DNA from: CAIUPE01 sp037131735
GTDB taxonomy: Bacteria > Pseudomonadota > Alphaproteobacteria > Rhizobiales > Beijerinckiaceae
Assembly: GCA_037131735.1 (NCBI GenBank)
Contig: JBAXQM010000004.1
Coordinates: 62,001-126,000 of the forward strand
DNA: 64,000 nt
Reading direction: 5' to 3'
The notes under the pieces are model-generated. The model saw nothing but the letters and a program-made list of their open reading frames with translations, was not told the DNA's origin and did not search any database. The position numbers and the translations under genes are program-made. Within the stretch, counting starts at the first letter, position 1. Each line of letters opens with the position of its first letter. Below, in pieces: positions 28,112 through 37,108 of this stretch.

Positions 28112-28936
28112 ATGGCAATGCTCAGCTTCGAAAAAAAGTATCGCGTCCGCGGCGGTACCTTGATCGGTGGTGACCTGTTCGATTTTTGGGTAGGTCCCTT
28201 TTATGTCGGTTTATTTGGTGTTGCGACAATGTTTTTCGCAACGCTGGGAACGGCACTGATTATTTACGCGGCCTCACAAGGTCCGACATGGAATATCTGG
28301 CAGATCAATATTGCTCCGCCGGATCTTAAATATGGTCTTGGTCTTGCACCTTTGAAAGAAGGCGGCTTCTGGCAGATCATCACGATCTGCGCGATTGGCG
28401 CTTTTGTGTCATGGATGCTGCGTGAGATCGAAATCTGCCGCAAACTCGGCATGGGGTATCATGTACCTGTCGCGTTCGGCTTCGCCATTTTCGCTTATGT
28501 GACACTGGTGGTCATTCGTCCTGTGCTCCTTGGCGCATGGGGACACGGCTTTCCTTACGGGATCATCTCGCATCTCGATTGGGTGTCGAATGTCGGCTAC
28601 CAATATCTCCACTTCCATTATAATCCCGCGCATATGATCGCGGTGTCCTTGTTCTTCACAACGACACTCGCTCTCGCCTTGCACGGCGCTCTGGTGCTCT
28701 CCGCAACAAATCCGCCGAAAGGCGAAGCGGTGAAAACACCAGAACATGAAGATACATTTTTCCGCGACACCATCGGTTACTCGATCGGCACACTCGGCAT
28801 CCATCGCTTGGGTCTTTTCCTTGCCTTGGCTGCAGTGTTCTGGAGCGCGGTCTGTATTGTCATCAGTGGACCTTTCTGGACACGCGGCTGGCCAGAATGG
28901 TGGAACTGGTGGCTTGACCTTCCGATCTGGCGCTGA
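28112..28936 (+). CDS. pufL: Photosynthetic reaction centre L subunit
   Basis: 274 residues, five transmembrane helices, from ATG 28112 (MAMLSFEKKYRVRGGTLIGGDLF-type N-terminus, universal for PufL). His ligands for special-pair bacteriochlorophyll and non-haem iron lie in the helix-D and helix-E regions (for example HLDWVSNVGYQYLHFHYNP). A type-2, quinone-reducing reaction centre. It lies 17 bp before pufM. Confidence 0.98.
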   Translation: MAMLSFEKKYRVRGGTLIGGDLFDFWVGPFYVGLFGVATMFFATLGTALIIYAASQGPTWNIWQINIAPPDLKYGLGLAPLKEGGFWQIITICAIGAFVSWMLREIEICRKLGMGYHVPVAFGFAIFAYVTLVVIRPVLLGAWGHGFPYGIISHLDWVSNVGYQYLHFHYNPAHMIAVSLFFTTTLALALHGALVLSATNPPKGEAVKTPEHEDTFFRDTIGYSIGTLGIHRLGLFLALAAVFWSAVCIVISGPFWTRGWPEWWNWWLDLPIWR

Positions 28937-28953
28937 GCGGGGGAGACAGCACA

Positions 28954-29928
28954 ATGATCCAATATCAAAACCTCTATAACCGCGTTCAGGTTCATGGGCC
29001 CGCCGATATGGGCGTGCCTATGAACGAGACGGGCATGTTCGAGCGTCAAGGCACGCCGTTCACGAGCCGTCTCATGGGCCTCATCGGTAACGCACAAATC
29101 GGTCCGATCTATCTTGGATGGCTCGGCACGATCTCACTCGTTTGCGGGTTCATCGCCTTCGAAATCATCGGCCTCAATATGTGGGCGTCGGTGAATTGGG
29201 ATCCGGTGCAATTTGTTCGTCAGCTCTTCTGGCTTTCGCTTGAACCGCCGCCGGCAAAATATGGCCTGCACTTCCCGCCTGTGCGTGAAGGCGGCTGGTG
29301 GTTGATTGCCGGTCTCTTCCTCACAACAAGTGTTTTGTTGTGGTGGGTACGCACCTATCGCCGCGCTCGTGCGCTCGGCATGGGCACGCATGTCGCGTGG
29401 GCTTTCGCTGCTGCGATTTGGCTCTATCTCGTTCTGGGCTTTATCCGCCCGGTTCTGATGGGCAATTTCTCGGAAGCGGTTCCCTTCGGCATCTTCCCGC
29501 ATCTTGATTGGACGGCGGCGTTTTCGATCCGTTACGGCAATCTCTTCTACAACCCCTTCCACATGCTCTCGATTGCGTTCCTTTATGGATCAGCACTGAT
29601 CTTCGCGATGCATGGCGCAACAATTCTTGCGGTTTCTCACCTTGGTGGTGATCGCGAAATTGAACAGATCATCGACCGTGGCACCGCCTCGGAACGTGCG
29701 GCTCTGTTCTGGCGCTGGACGATGGGTTTCAACGCGACGATGGAATCAATCCATCGCTGGGCGTGGTGGATGGCTGTGCTCTGCCCCTTGGCAGGCGGCA
29801 TAGGCATTCTTCTTACCGGCACCGTCGTCGACAATTGGTATCTCTGGGCCGTCAAACACGGGGTTGCACCGACTTATGCCTTCGATATGTGGGCACCGGT
29901 CCTCGACCCCGCGCTTAAAGGCCAGTGA
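28954..29928 (+). CDS. pufM: Photosynthetic reaction centre M subunit
   Basis: 324 residues, five transmembrane helices, homologous to L: HLDWTAAFSIRYGNLFYNPFHM around helix D and RWTMGFNATMESIHRWAWW in helix E. Together with L it binds the special pair, bacteriopheophytins, QA and the iron. It is followed directly by pufC, so electrons enter through a bound tetrahaem cytochrome. Confidence 0.98.
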   Translation: MIQYQNLYNRVQVHGPADMGVPMNETGMFERQGTPFTSRLMGLIGNAQIGPIYLGWLGTISLVCGFIAFEIIGLNMWASVNWDPVQFVRQLFWLSLEPPPAKYGLHFPPVREGGWWLIAGLFLTTSVLLWWVRTYRRARALGMGTHVAWAFAAAIWLYLVLGFIRPVLMGNFSEAVPFGIFPHLDWTAAFSIRYGNLFYNPFHMLSIAFLYGSALIFAMHGATILAVSHLGGDREIEQIIDRGTASERAALFWRWTMGFNATMESIHRWAWWMAVLCPLAGGIGILLTGTVVDNWYLWAVKHGVAPTYAFDMWAPVLDPALKGQ

Positions 29929-29942
29929 GGGAGAGCGACGTC

Positions 29943-30968
29943 ATGAAATACGCACTCGCATTTATCGGTATCATCGCGGGCACACTACTCACCATCGCGA
30001 TGATGCTTTCATGGGAACGGCCACCAATGGCCTCAACCCAAATTGGACCGCGCGGTCTGGGCATGGTGGAAATCAATAATCCACGCATGGAAGCCAAACT
30101 GCAGAAAGCGAATGTCGCTCCCGAAGCTGATCCTCCAGTGAAGCTCTCGGGCGTGAAAGTGAAAGATTCAAAAGATTATCAGAACGTCAAAGTGCTCGGC
30201 GATCTTGATGTCGAAGAATTCAATCGCTTGATGGGCGCGATCACCAATTGGGTCTCTCCTGAACAAGGCTGCACCTACTGCCATAATCCTGAAAATATGG
30301 CGGACGACGGCCTCTACACCAAAGTGGTGGCACGTCGCATGTTGCAGATGACACGTGCGATCAACACGATGTGGACACCTCACGTCGCGCAGACAGGCGT
30401 GACCTGCTACACCTGCCATCGCGGCAATCCTGTTCCTGCCAATATCTGGTTCAAGAACGAAGGATCTCCGCAGGCCGCAGGCATGGCGTCTAGCCGTCAA
30501 GGTCAGAACCTCGCGTCGAAAGTCGTGGGCACAACCTCTCTGACCTATGATCCCTTCACACCTCTCTTAGCGAAGGGTGCGAATATCCGCGTCGACGCCA
30601 CAACGGCTCTTCCAGAAGGCACGAGCAAAGCCTCGATCCATGACACAGAGACCACTTACGCGCTGATGATGCATCTCTCGCAAGCGCTCGGTGTGAACTG
30701 CACCTATTGCCATAATTCACGGCAATTCGCGTCATGGGCTGAAAGCCGTCCGCAACGTGTGACAGCATGGCATGGCATTCACATGGTCAGTGAAGTGAAT
30801 GAAACCTATCTCGGTTCGCTCCAATCGGTCTTCCCGAAAGAGCGACTCGGACCTTCGGGCGATGTTGCGAAAGTAAATTGCGCAACCTGCCACCAAGGCG
30901 TCTACAAACCTCTTTATGGGGCAGCAATGGTCAAGGACTACGAGGAGCTGCGCCAACCTAATCCCTGA
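29943..30968 (+). CDS. pufC: Reaction-centre tetrahaem cytochrome c subunit
   Basis: 341 residues from ATG 29943. Four CxxCH haem sites are visible (CTYCHNPENM, CYTCHRGNPV, CTYCHNSRQF, CATCHQGVYK), as expected. The N-terminal hydrophobic segment (YALAFIGIIAGTLLTIAMML) has no lipobox cysteine, so the protein is probably held by an uncleaved membrane helix rather than a lipid. It passes electrons from cytochrome c2 (possibly the one at 32357) to the special pair on the periplasmic side. Last gene before the terminator block. Confidence 0.97.
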   Translation: MKYALAFIGIIAGTLLTIAMMLSWERPPMASTQIGPRGLGMVEINNPRMEAKLQKANVAPEADPPVKLSGVKVKDSKDYQNVKVLGDLDVEEFNRLMGAITNWVSPEQGCTYCHNPENMADDGLYTKVVARRMLQMTRAINTMWTPHVAQTGVTCYTCHRGNPVPANIWFKNEGSPQAAGMASSRQGQNLASKVVGTTSLTYDPFTPLLAKGANIRVDATTALPEGTSKASIHDTETTYALMMHLSQALGVNCTYCHNSRQFASWAESRPQRVTAWHGIHMVSEVNETYLGSLQSVFPKERLGPSGDVAKVNCATCHQGVYKPLYGAAMVKDYEELRQPNP

Positions 30969-30992
30969 GCGGTTGTTCCACCCAGGCGACTT

Positions 30993-31103
30993 GCGCCGGA
31001 GCGAAAGCTCCGGCGTTTTTTTTGATCCGTATTTCTGGGAGCGAAAGCTCCGGCGTTTTTTTTGATCCTTATTTCTGGGAGCGAAAGCTCCGGCGTTTTT
31101 TTA
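30993..31103 (+). terminator. Triplicated intrinsic terminator after the puf operon
   Basis: First hairpin: CGCCGGAGC, loop GAAA, GCTCCGGCG, then eight T (30994-31023). The block from 31001 to 31040 is repeated at 31041-31080 with one base change, and its first 23 bases recur at 31081-31103, giving three loop/right-arm/T-tract units with an exact 40-bp period. Copies 2 and 3 keep only a 5-bp GGAGC/GCTCC stem, so termination probably depends mostly on the first. Confidence 0.85.
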
Positions 31104-31107
31104 TTAC

Positions 31108-31227
31108 CCGTCATTGCGAGCGAACGCGAAGCAATCCAGTTGGTGATTCAAGAAAGAGCGCAATCGTGCCGGCGCGTTTCAATAACAACCATTAGCTGGA
31201 TTGCTTCGCGTTCGCTCGCAATGACGG
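31108..31227. repeat. REP/MITE-like long inverted repeat
   Basis: Left arm 31108-31139 (begins CCGTCATTGCGAGCGAACGC, ends CAATCCAG) and right arm 31196-31227 are exact reverse complements over 32 bp, around a 56-bp spacer. A fragment of the same motif recurs at 31242-31256. The CGTCATTGCGAGCGAA core is a dispersed palindromic repeat known from many bacterial genomes. It sits in the non-coding space between the convergent pufC and IPP isomerase genes. Confidence 0.8.
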
Positions 31228-31287
31228 CTTAAGAAGCTAACCTCTCGCAATGACGAATTAAATAAAAACAAAAAAGAGAGCGTTTAC

Positions 31288-32307
31288 TCACTTGCGCAAA
31301 GGCGCTTTCCGCAACGCGCGTAGATCTTTTGAACCGGTCGCAAAGCATGCCAAGCGCAAAGCGCGGGCAAAAAATTCGACATGCGCGATGACCGCTTCTG
31401 TACCCTGCATCGCGGGCGATAAAAGCGCAGCCGCTTGTCCCACAAGATCAGCACCAAGGCGAATTGCTCTCGCGGCATCAAGTCCGTTTCGCACGCCGCC
31501 GGAAGCGATCAATGACAGATCGGGAAAGCGCGCGTGAAGAGACGCGAGCGCATCAACCGTCGGAATGCCCCAGTCACGAAACAACTCACCGAGATCATGC
31601 GTTGGTTGATCAGGCGCGCGACGGCCTTCAACAGCCGCCCAACTTGTTCCGCCTGCGCCCGCGACATCGATGGCTGCGACGCCGCATTCGAGTAAGCGCC
31701 GGGCGACATCAACCGAAATGCCAAAGCCGACTTCTTTTACGATGATCGGCTTTGCGAGTTTGGGGGCAAGATCGGCAATCGCCTGTGTTACACCGCGCCA
31801 ATCATGATCGCCGTCTTTTTGCAAAACTTCCTGAACCGGATTGAGATGCAGGATCAAAGCATCAGCGCCAATCTCGTCAATAGCGCGGCGTGCATGATCA
31901 AGGCCCATGCCGTTTACGAGCTGCACCGCGCCGAGATTGGCATAGATCGGAATAGTCGGTGCGTAGTCGCGCAAATGGCGATCAAGCCCATGCGCCTTAC
32001 CGCCTGATAGAGCGATGCGCTGCGAGCCGACACCCATGGCAAAGCCACAATGTTCGGCCGCTTCCGCAATCGCACGATTGATGCGATCGGAATCAGCGGG
32101 GCCACCTGTCATCGATGACGCGAGAAAAGGAATTTTGAGCGTCTTGCCGAGAAAGCGCGTTGAGAGATCAATCGCGTCAAAAGATAATTCGGGAAGCGCG
32201 TTGTGCTCGAACGCAATGCCGTCAAAGCCGGCAGAGGCACTATGGCGGGCGGCGCCCGAAAGCACGATATCGATATGATCGCGTTTGCGTTGTTCGATAT
32301 CGGTCAT
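31288..32307 (-). CDS. fni: Type II isopentenyl-diphosphate isomerase (FMN)
   Basis: 339 residues from the ATG at 32307 (MTDIEQRKRDHIDIVL). Family marks: KRDHI start, SSMTGG, GVGSQR, then IVKEVGFGIS, VAGAGGTSWAAVE and the phosphate-binding IASGGVRNGLDAARAI. It interconverts IPP and DMAPP using FMN and NADPH, setting the ratio for CrtE. Last gene of the minus-strand aerR-ppsR-bchG-bchP run; it complements drl-dxs at the other end of the cluster. Confidence 0.94.
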   Translation of the reverse strand: MTDIEQRKRDHIDIVLSGAARHSASAGFDGIAFEHNALPELSFDAIDLSTRFLGKTLKIPFLASSMTGGPADSDRINRAIAEAAEHCGFAMGVGSQRIALSGGKAHGLDRHLRDYAPTIPIYANLGAVQLVNGMGLDHARRAIDEIGADALILHLNPVQEVLQKDGDHDWRGVTQAIADLAPKLAKPIIVKEVGFGISVDVARRLLECGVAAIDVAGAGGTSWAAVEGRRAPDQPTHDLGELFRDWGIPTVDALASLHARFPDLSLIASGGVRNGLDAARAIRLGADLVGQAAALLSPAMQGTEAVIAHVEFFARALRLACFATGSKDLRALRKAPLRK

Positions 32308-32356
32308 GCGGCACTCCGGAACGAAGCGCCGCATGACGGAAACTCAAAAAGACCGA

Positions 32357-32743
32357 TTACGGCTTGGTCTTGAGATAGGCGATCACGTCGGCCACTTCCT
32401 GCGGGTTTTTCAAACCAGCGAAGGCCATTTTCGTGCCGGGAACATAAGCCTTGGGATCGGGAAGATAGGCGGCGAGCGTCGCCTCGTCCCAGACGAGACC
32501 TTCCGCTGACTTGGCCTTCGCGCCGTCCGAATAGGAATAACCCTCGACCGAGGCGCCCTTGCGGCCAACCACGCCCTTCAGCGTCGGCCCGATCTTGTTC
32601 ACACCCTGCTCGTTCTCGTGGCAGGCCTTGCACTTGATAAACACTTTCTCGCCAGCGGCGGCATCGCCATCCGCGAATGCGGGGGTGGCGGCCATAAGCA
32701 CTGCTGCAAGCGACGAGAGAACTAGAATCTTGGACATGGGCAT
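32357..32743 (-). CDS. cycA: Soluble cytochrome c2-type electron carrier
   Basis: 128 residues with a Sec signal peptide (MSKILVLSSLAAVLMAATPAFA), one CKACH haem site, and the axial Met in PGTKMAFAGL, a class I cytochrome c of c2 size. It probably shuttles electrons in the periplasm between the bc1 complex and PufC. Its location inside the bchP operon supports a photosynthetic role; it could also serve respiration. Confidence 0.85.
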   Translation of the reverse strand: MPMSKILVLSSLAAVLMAATPAFADGDAAAGEKVFIKCKACHENEQGVNKIGPTLKGVVGRKGASVEGYSYSDGAKAKSAEGLVWDEATLAAYLPDPKAYVPGTKMAFAGLKNPQEVADVIAYLKTKP

Positions 32744-32784
32744 CTTCCTTCCTGAAGTCGGCCGTTTTGTCAGACGACAACATC

Positions 32785-33087
32785 TTACGCGCGCCCCTCA
32801 TAGTCCGGATTAGTCCGAGCCGAAACAATCTTCAGGCTAAGCTCAATTAAGTGAGCGATAAAGCTTGCCCCCATACACAATGCGATCACAACCAAACTGC
32901 CCCCCGTAAGGGCGACTCGTAAGGCCAGCACCAGCGCCGCTCCGGCAAGAAGCGCAGCCCAAAATCCGAGAATGAGACGTGAGAGGCCCTTTTTACGAAG
33001 AAAAAGGCCAAGAAACACCGCCTCAATCGCCATAACAGCAATAATAAGATCGGCGGCGTGGCCGCTCGCAACAAAGTCCTCAATCAT
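32785..33087 (-). CDS. Small membrane protein, function unknown
   Basis: 100 residues, with three hydrophobic helices (about 12-29, 38-58 and 63-88). Its start overlaps the tspO stop by 8 bp, so it is co-translated with tspO. I do not recognise a family with a known role. An accessory to TspO or to tetrapyrrole handling is guesswork from position. Confidence 0.7.
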   Translation of the reverse strand: MIEDFVASGHAADLIIAVMAIEAVFLGLFLRKKGLSRLILGFWAALLAGAALVLALRVALTGGSLVVIALCMGASFIAHLIELSLKIVSARTNPDYEGRA

Positions 33088-33586
33088 GGTGCACGGCTCC
33101 AAAAGGGCGATTGAGGACAACAATCCGCCAATTCAGCAGGCTCGCGATAGCAACCCAGACGAGATAGGGCAAAAAATAGAGAGCCGCGGCCAATGAATGG
33201 TTTCCGAGCACAACCATGACCGCAAGAATGGAAAACCAAAAGATGATCACTTCAACAAAGGCCCAGTCCGGGCGGCGCATGGCGAAGAATATCGCATTCC
33301 AAAGAATGTTGAGCCCCGCATTCACGCCGAGAACCGCCACACATTGCCAATAGGCATCAGCGTCCGGCGCGGCCTGAAGCCCCTTCGCCGCGCCCAGCGT
33401 GGCACAGACCAGAACAAGCGTCCAAATCGGGCCAAAAGCCCAATCCGGCGGCTTCCATCCGGGAAACTTCATCGAGCGATACCAAGGGCCCGTATCGGTC
33501 ATAAAACCGCCTGCGCCCGCCACAATAATGGCCGCCGCCGCTGAACCCACCAAAGCGGTAAGATAACCGGGATCGAAATCGATCAT
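33080..33586 (-). CDS. tspO: TspO/MBR tryptophan-rich sensory protein
   Basis: 168 residues from the ATG in the ATGA overlap with bchP. Five membrane helices and the TspO marks WYRSMKFPGWKPPDWAFGPIW and ILWNAIFFAMRRPDWA are present. In Rhodobacter sphaeroides TspO sits in the outer membrane, binds tetrapyrroles and negatively affects photosynthesis gene expression in response to oxygen. Linkage to bchP fits a tetrapyrrole-overflow sensor. Confidence 0.93.
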   Translation of the reverse strand: MIDFDPGYLTALVGSAAAAIIVAGAGGFMTDTGPWYRSMKFPGWKPPDWAFGPIWTLVLVCATLGAAKGLQAAPDADAYWQCVAVLGVNAGLNILWNAIFFAMRRPDWAFVEVIIFWFSILAVMVVLGNHSLAAALYFLPYLVWVAIASLLNWRIVVLNRPFGAVHHD

Positions 33587-34788
33587 GCCGGTTTCACCAG
33601 CCCCAGAAGATGCGCCATGTCTTTGAAGAAGATCTTCACATGCGCAAGCGGATCGGCGCGCACGAGTTTCTTTTCCGTGTAGGACTGCCAAGTGAGACGT
33701 TGCACATCTTTATCGGCGCACATGGAAACAAAGCGCTCACGCAGTCCATCCGTGCGATACCAGAATTTCTGCATGATCCCGAGAATGAAAAACACGCGTC
33801 CATGATCTTTCATGAAGGCTTTGCGCGCATGTTGTAATGCGCGCGGATCACCACTTACGAGACAGGCTTCCACCGCTTCAGCCGCTAAACGCCCGCCGAG
33901 CATCGCATAATAAATCCCCTCACCTGATGCCGGTGCAACGACACCTGCCGCATCGCCCGCGAGGAGAACATCGCGGCCATTGTCCCACCGCTTTAATGGT
34001 TTCAAAGGAATTGGCGCACCTTCTTTGCGAATCGTTTCAAGCGAAGCGAAGCCCGCATCACGGCGCAACTCCGCTACCGATCCTTTCAAGGAAAATCCCT
34101 TATTGGCACTGCCTGTGCCGATGCTCATCGTCGATCCATGCGGAAACACCCAGGCATAGAAATCGGGCGACAATGTTCCGCGATAATAAACATCGCAACG
34201 TGCGGACTCATATGCGACGCTATCGGACTCGGGGGCTTTCACAATCTCGTGATACGCAAAGACATAAGGCATGCGATCACCACCGCGGATTGTATCGCGT
34301 GCAACTCTTGATAAAGCGCCGTCAGCACCAATCACTAATCGCGCGATAATCGAGGCTTCTTGGCCGTCTGCATTTTTATAAATGATACGCGGCGTGCCAT
34401 CACCCTCGCGCTCGAACCGTTCATAAGTACCCGTCATACGATGCGCGCCTGTTGATGCTGCGCGTTCCCGCAACCATTCATCAAAATGATCGCGATCAAC
34501 CATACCAACATAAGAGCCTTCAACCGGCATATCGACATGACGACCTGATGGCGACACGATGCGCGCGCAATTGACTCTCGCGACAATCAACTCATCGGGA
34601 ATTGAAAAATCACGAATGAGACGCGGCGGAACAGCACCACCACAAGGTTTGATGCGCCCTGCCCGATCAAGCAGTGCAACTTTACGACCCGCACGTGCGA
34701 GATCATCAGCAGCCGTTGCGCCCGAAGGGCCACCACCAATCACGACAACATCGAAGATGTTTGACTCATTCGGAAGATGCGATGTCAT
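33583..34788 (-). CDS. bchP: Geranylgeranyl diphosphate/bacteriochlorophyll reductase
   Basis: 401 residues from ATG 34788; the open frame extends upstream but overlaps the previous gene. N-terminal FAD motif VVIGGGPSGATAADDLARAGRK begins right after the start; LLAGDAAGVVAPASGEGIYY is the second FAD-binding signature. It reduces the geranylgeranyl tail to phytyl, finishing bacteriochlorophyll a. It starts 2 bp after the PucC-family gene ends. Confidence 0.96.
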   Translation of the reverse strand: MTSHLPNESNIFDVVVIGGGPSGATAADDLARAGRKVALLDRAGRIKPCGGAVPPRLIRDFSIPDELIVARVNCARIVSPSGRHVDMPVEGSYVGMVDRDHFDEWLRERAASTGAHRMTGTYERFEREGDGTPRIIYKNADGQEASIIARLVIGADGALSRVARDTIRGGDRMPYVFAYHEIVKAPESDSVAYESARCDVYYRGTLSPDFYAWVFPHGSTMSIGTGSANKGFSLKGSVAELRRDAGFASLETIRKEGAPIPLKPLKRWDNGRDVLLAGDAAGVVAPASGEGIYYAMLGGRLAAEAVEACLVSGDPRALQHARKAFMKDHGRVFFILGIMQKFWYRTDGLRERFVSMCADKDVQRLTWQSYTEKKLVRADPLAHVKIFFKDMAHLLGLVKPA

Positions 34789-34789
34789 G

Positions 34790-36145
34790 TCAACGTCCCT
34801 CCACGCCGATTTCATGGCCCGCTGCAAGAACAAGCGGATTTTGATTTTCTGAATGCGCAGCATGGCGACCAATAGATGTGGCGAGCCATGCAGCAATCAC
34901 AAATAACAGGGCTTCAATGGCAAAGACGGACGCGTAAGCAATTTCCGGCGCGTCCATAAAGATGCGGAAAAAATCTGAGAGACCCGTTCCCGCAACGCCA
35001 CCTAAACCGAACGCAACCGCTTGTGCCGCGCCGAACAAACCCATGCGCAGACCTTCATGCTCGGCACCCTCTGCGCGCGCCGATGAAAACATCGATCCAA
35101 TGGCCGCCACCGCATAAACGCCATTGGCAAAACCCAAAGCAAAAACAGAAGCGGAAATTGGCCAAGGTGGGCCCATACGAGCCGCGACAACAAGACCAAT
35201 CAATGCGAGAGATGATCCAAAACAACCCAGCATGACCCAGTTGCGTAATTCCATGAATCGATTGCGGTTGAAGAGGGTTGCTAAAACACCAACCAAAATC
35301 ATACCCATCAAAACGCCGCCATTCTGCATACCGGAAAGGGAGGCGGTTTGCCCCGGCGTTAATCCGAAGCGTAGGGCTGCGAAAGGTTCGAGAATGAGAT
35401 CCTGTGCGCTATAGGCAAGCATCGAGATAAACACGAAAATGGCAAAGCGCCGCGCTTCCGCCATACGCCACACATGCGAAAAGGCCTCACGAAATTCTGG
35501 CTTCGCTGCGCCATCGGTTGCTGATGAAGAAGTATTTTGTTTTTGATGCGGCTCAAGCCGATAGAGCGCGATCAATGAAATCAAAAAGGCAATTCCGCAA
35601 ATCGCACTGGCGAGAGACACAAGTCGCAGCGGTGTGAAAGGATCAAGAAAATGTCCGACAAAGGCTGATGTCAAAATGAAGCCAACAATCATCATGATCC
35701 AGACAATTGTTGCCGCAGCCGCGCGTTTCTCGCGCTCAACATGACTGGCAAGAAAAATCAGCAAAGATGTTCCCGCTGCACCAACGCCGACGCCGATTAA
35801 AGTGAATGCGATAAAGGCTACCCCTAAGCCGACAATCGTCGAAGTGGCAGTCAAACCGACAGATAAAGACGCCAGGGCCCCACCCAATGCAAGAATAGCC
35901 ATACCGCCAATGATCCACGGCGTGCGGCGTGCACCCTGATCAGATCCATGCCCCCACCGCGGACGAAGGATTTGCAACGCGTAATGCCATGTCACAAGCA
36001 AGCCCGGCACGAGTGCGGGCAAAGCCAATTCGACAATCATCAAACGATTGATGGTTGAAGTTGTGAGCACGACAATGCCGCCTAAAGCAGCCTGAACAAG
36101 ACCGACGCGTATGATACCGAACCAGCCGAGATGTGCGCTCGCCAT
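34790..36145 (-). CDS. PucC/Bch2-family MFS-type membrane protein
   Basis: 451 residues, about 12 helices, of the bacteriochlorophyll-delivery (BCD) branch of MFS proteins, which includes PucC and LhaA. The position between bchG and bchP matches the ORF called bch2/orf428 in Rhodobacter. It is thought to help deliver bacteriochlorophyll or assemble light-harvesting complexes. It starts 1 bp after bchG ends. A second family member (lhaA) is at 48404. Confidence 0.88.
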   Translation of the reverse strand: MASAHLGWFGIIRVGLVQAALGGIVVLTTSTINRLMIVELALPALVPGLLVTWHYALQILRPRWGHGSDQGARRTPWIIGGMAILALGGALASLSVGLTATSTIVGLGVAFIAFTLIGVGVGAAGTSLLIFLASHVEREKRAAAATIVWIMMIVGFILTSAFVGHFLDPFTPLRLVSLASAICGIAFLISLIALYRLEPHQKQNTSSSATDGAAKPEFREAFSHVWRMAEARRFAIFVFISMLAYSAQDLILEPFAALRFGLTPGQTASLSGMQNGGVLMGMILVGVLATLFNRNRFMELRNWVMLGCFGSSLALIGLVVAARMGPPWPISASVFALGFANGVYAVAAIGSMFSSARAEGAEHEGLRMGLFGAAQAVAFGLGGVAGTGLSDFFRIFMDAPEIAYASVFAIEALLFVIAAWLATSIGRHAAHSENQNPLVLAAGHEIGVEGR

Positions 36146-36146
36146 T

Positions 36147-37055
36147 CTATCCTCCTGCTATGCTACGAACAGCAAAAGCCGAAACCAACATGCCGAGCAC
36201 ATAAAGCGTTGTGCCGGTTGCATTATAGAAAGCCGCTTGGCCCTTCGGATCTTTCAAGAGACGCCGCATGAGAAAGCCCTGCGCAATCAGCAAGGCCAAA
36301 ACACCAAGCGCGTGATAAGGACGGTCCCAAGAATTCAGCAAAGCGATGACGATAATCTGCGGTACCGCCATCACGGCGCAGGCCAGTAAAGCTGCGCGCT
36401 CAACGCCGAGCTTTGCCGGCAAAGAGCCGATCCCCATTTTGAGATCGCCTTCGACCGATTTGAAATCATTGAGCGTCATGATGCCATGCGCGCCGATGCT
36501 GTAGAGCAGCGCGAGCAAGAGAATGGGCGTAGAAGGCACACCGCCTTGCAACGCAGCCGCACCCGTAAACCAGGGCAAGCCTTCATAGCAAAGACCAACG
36601 GCCGCATTGCCCCACCAGCCATTACGCTTCAATCGCACCGGCGGAGCGCTATAGGCCCATGCAGCAATAAGCCCGAAGACCGCCGCCCAGAACACCGCTT
36701 GGCCAAGCAGCGCGGCGACAATCAGCGACACACCGCTCCAGATAATGCCGATGGCGAGACCCCAGCGTCCGGGAATGCGGCCAGAGGGAATCGGACGGTT
36801 CGGTTCGTTCAGGGCATCGACATGGCGATCATACCAGTCATTGACCGCCTGGCTCGTGCCGCAGACGAGCGGACCGGACAGTGCCACCCCCAATGCCAGA
36901 AGATCGAGATGCTCGAGAACCGGAACGCCGGAAGACACAACACCGCAACCAAACGCCCACATCGGCGCGAACCAGGTAATCGGCTTCAAGAGCTCAAGAA
37001 TAGCCGAAGGCGCTGGCAGCGCGAAGGTCGAGCGCGTTGAGACCGAATTCACCAT
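36147..37055 (-). CDS. bchG: Bacteriochlorophyll synthase
   Basis: 302 residues of the UbiA prenyltransferase family with about eight helices. First Asp motif NDWYDRHVDALNEPNRPIPS and second TLNDFKSVEGDLKMG are both intact. It esterifies bacteriochlorophyllide a with geranylgeranyl diphosphate at the membrane. It lies 53 bp downstream of ppsR with a PpsR-type element between; bchE and bchJ, which often lie beside bchG, are absent. Confidence 0.96.
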   Translation of the reverse strand: MVNSVSTRSTFALPAPSAILELLKPITWFAPMWAFGCGVVSSGVPVLEHLDLLALGVALSGPLVCGTSQAVNDWYDRHVDALNEPNRPIPSGRIPGRWGLAIGIIWSGVSLIVAALLGQAVFWAAVFGLIAAWAYSAPPVRLKRNGWWGNAAVGLCYEGLPWFTGAAALQGGVPSTPILLLALLYSIGAHGIMTLNDFKSVEGDLKMGIGSLPAKLGVERAALLACAVMAVPQIIVIALLNSWDRPYHALGVLALLIAQGFLMRRLLKDPKGQAAFYNATGTTLYVLGMLVSAFAVRSIAGG

Positions 37056-37071
37056 GGCAAGACGGTATGCC

Positions 37072-37102
37072 TGACAGTTTTTTCTGTCAATTCAAGCTGA
37101 CG
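37072..37102 (-). promoter_or_regulatory. PpsR half-site array between ppsR and bchG
   Basis: Three half-sites at a 13-bp period, read on the plus strand: TGACA (37072), TGTCA (37085) and TGACG (37098). The last two form TGTCAATTCAAGCTGACG, one base from TGT-N12-ACA; the first two make the perfect palindrome TGACAGTTTTTTCTGTCA. It lies 17-47 bp upstream of the bchG start, so bchG and the genes after it may have their own PpsR-controlled promoter. Confidence 0.5.
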
Positions 37103-37108
37103 GAAAGA

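Noticed and set aside
29928..29943. Search for pufX between pufM and the next gene
   Set aside because: pufC follows within 15 bp, so there is no room for pufX.
31001..31103. 40-bp repeats considered as a CRISPR array
   Set aside because: Units are fully identical including the would-be spacer, end in T-tracts and number under three; they are terminator duplications.
32767..32780. TTGTC-AGAC-GACAA palindrome upstream of cycA
   Set aside because: Short, spacing does not fit PpsR, and it lies within an operon; could be chance.
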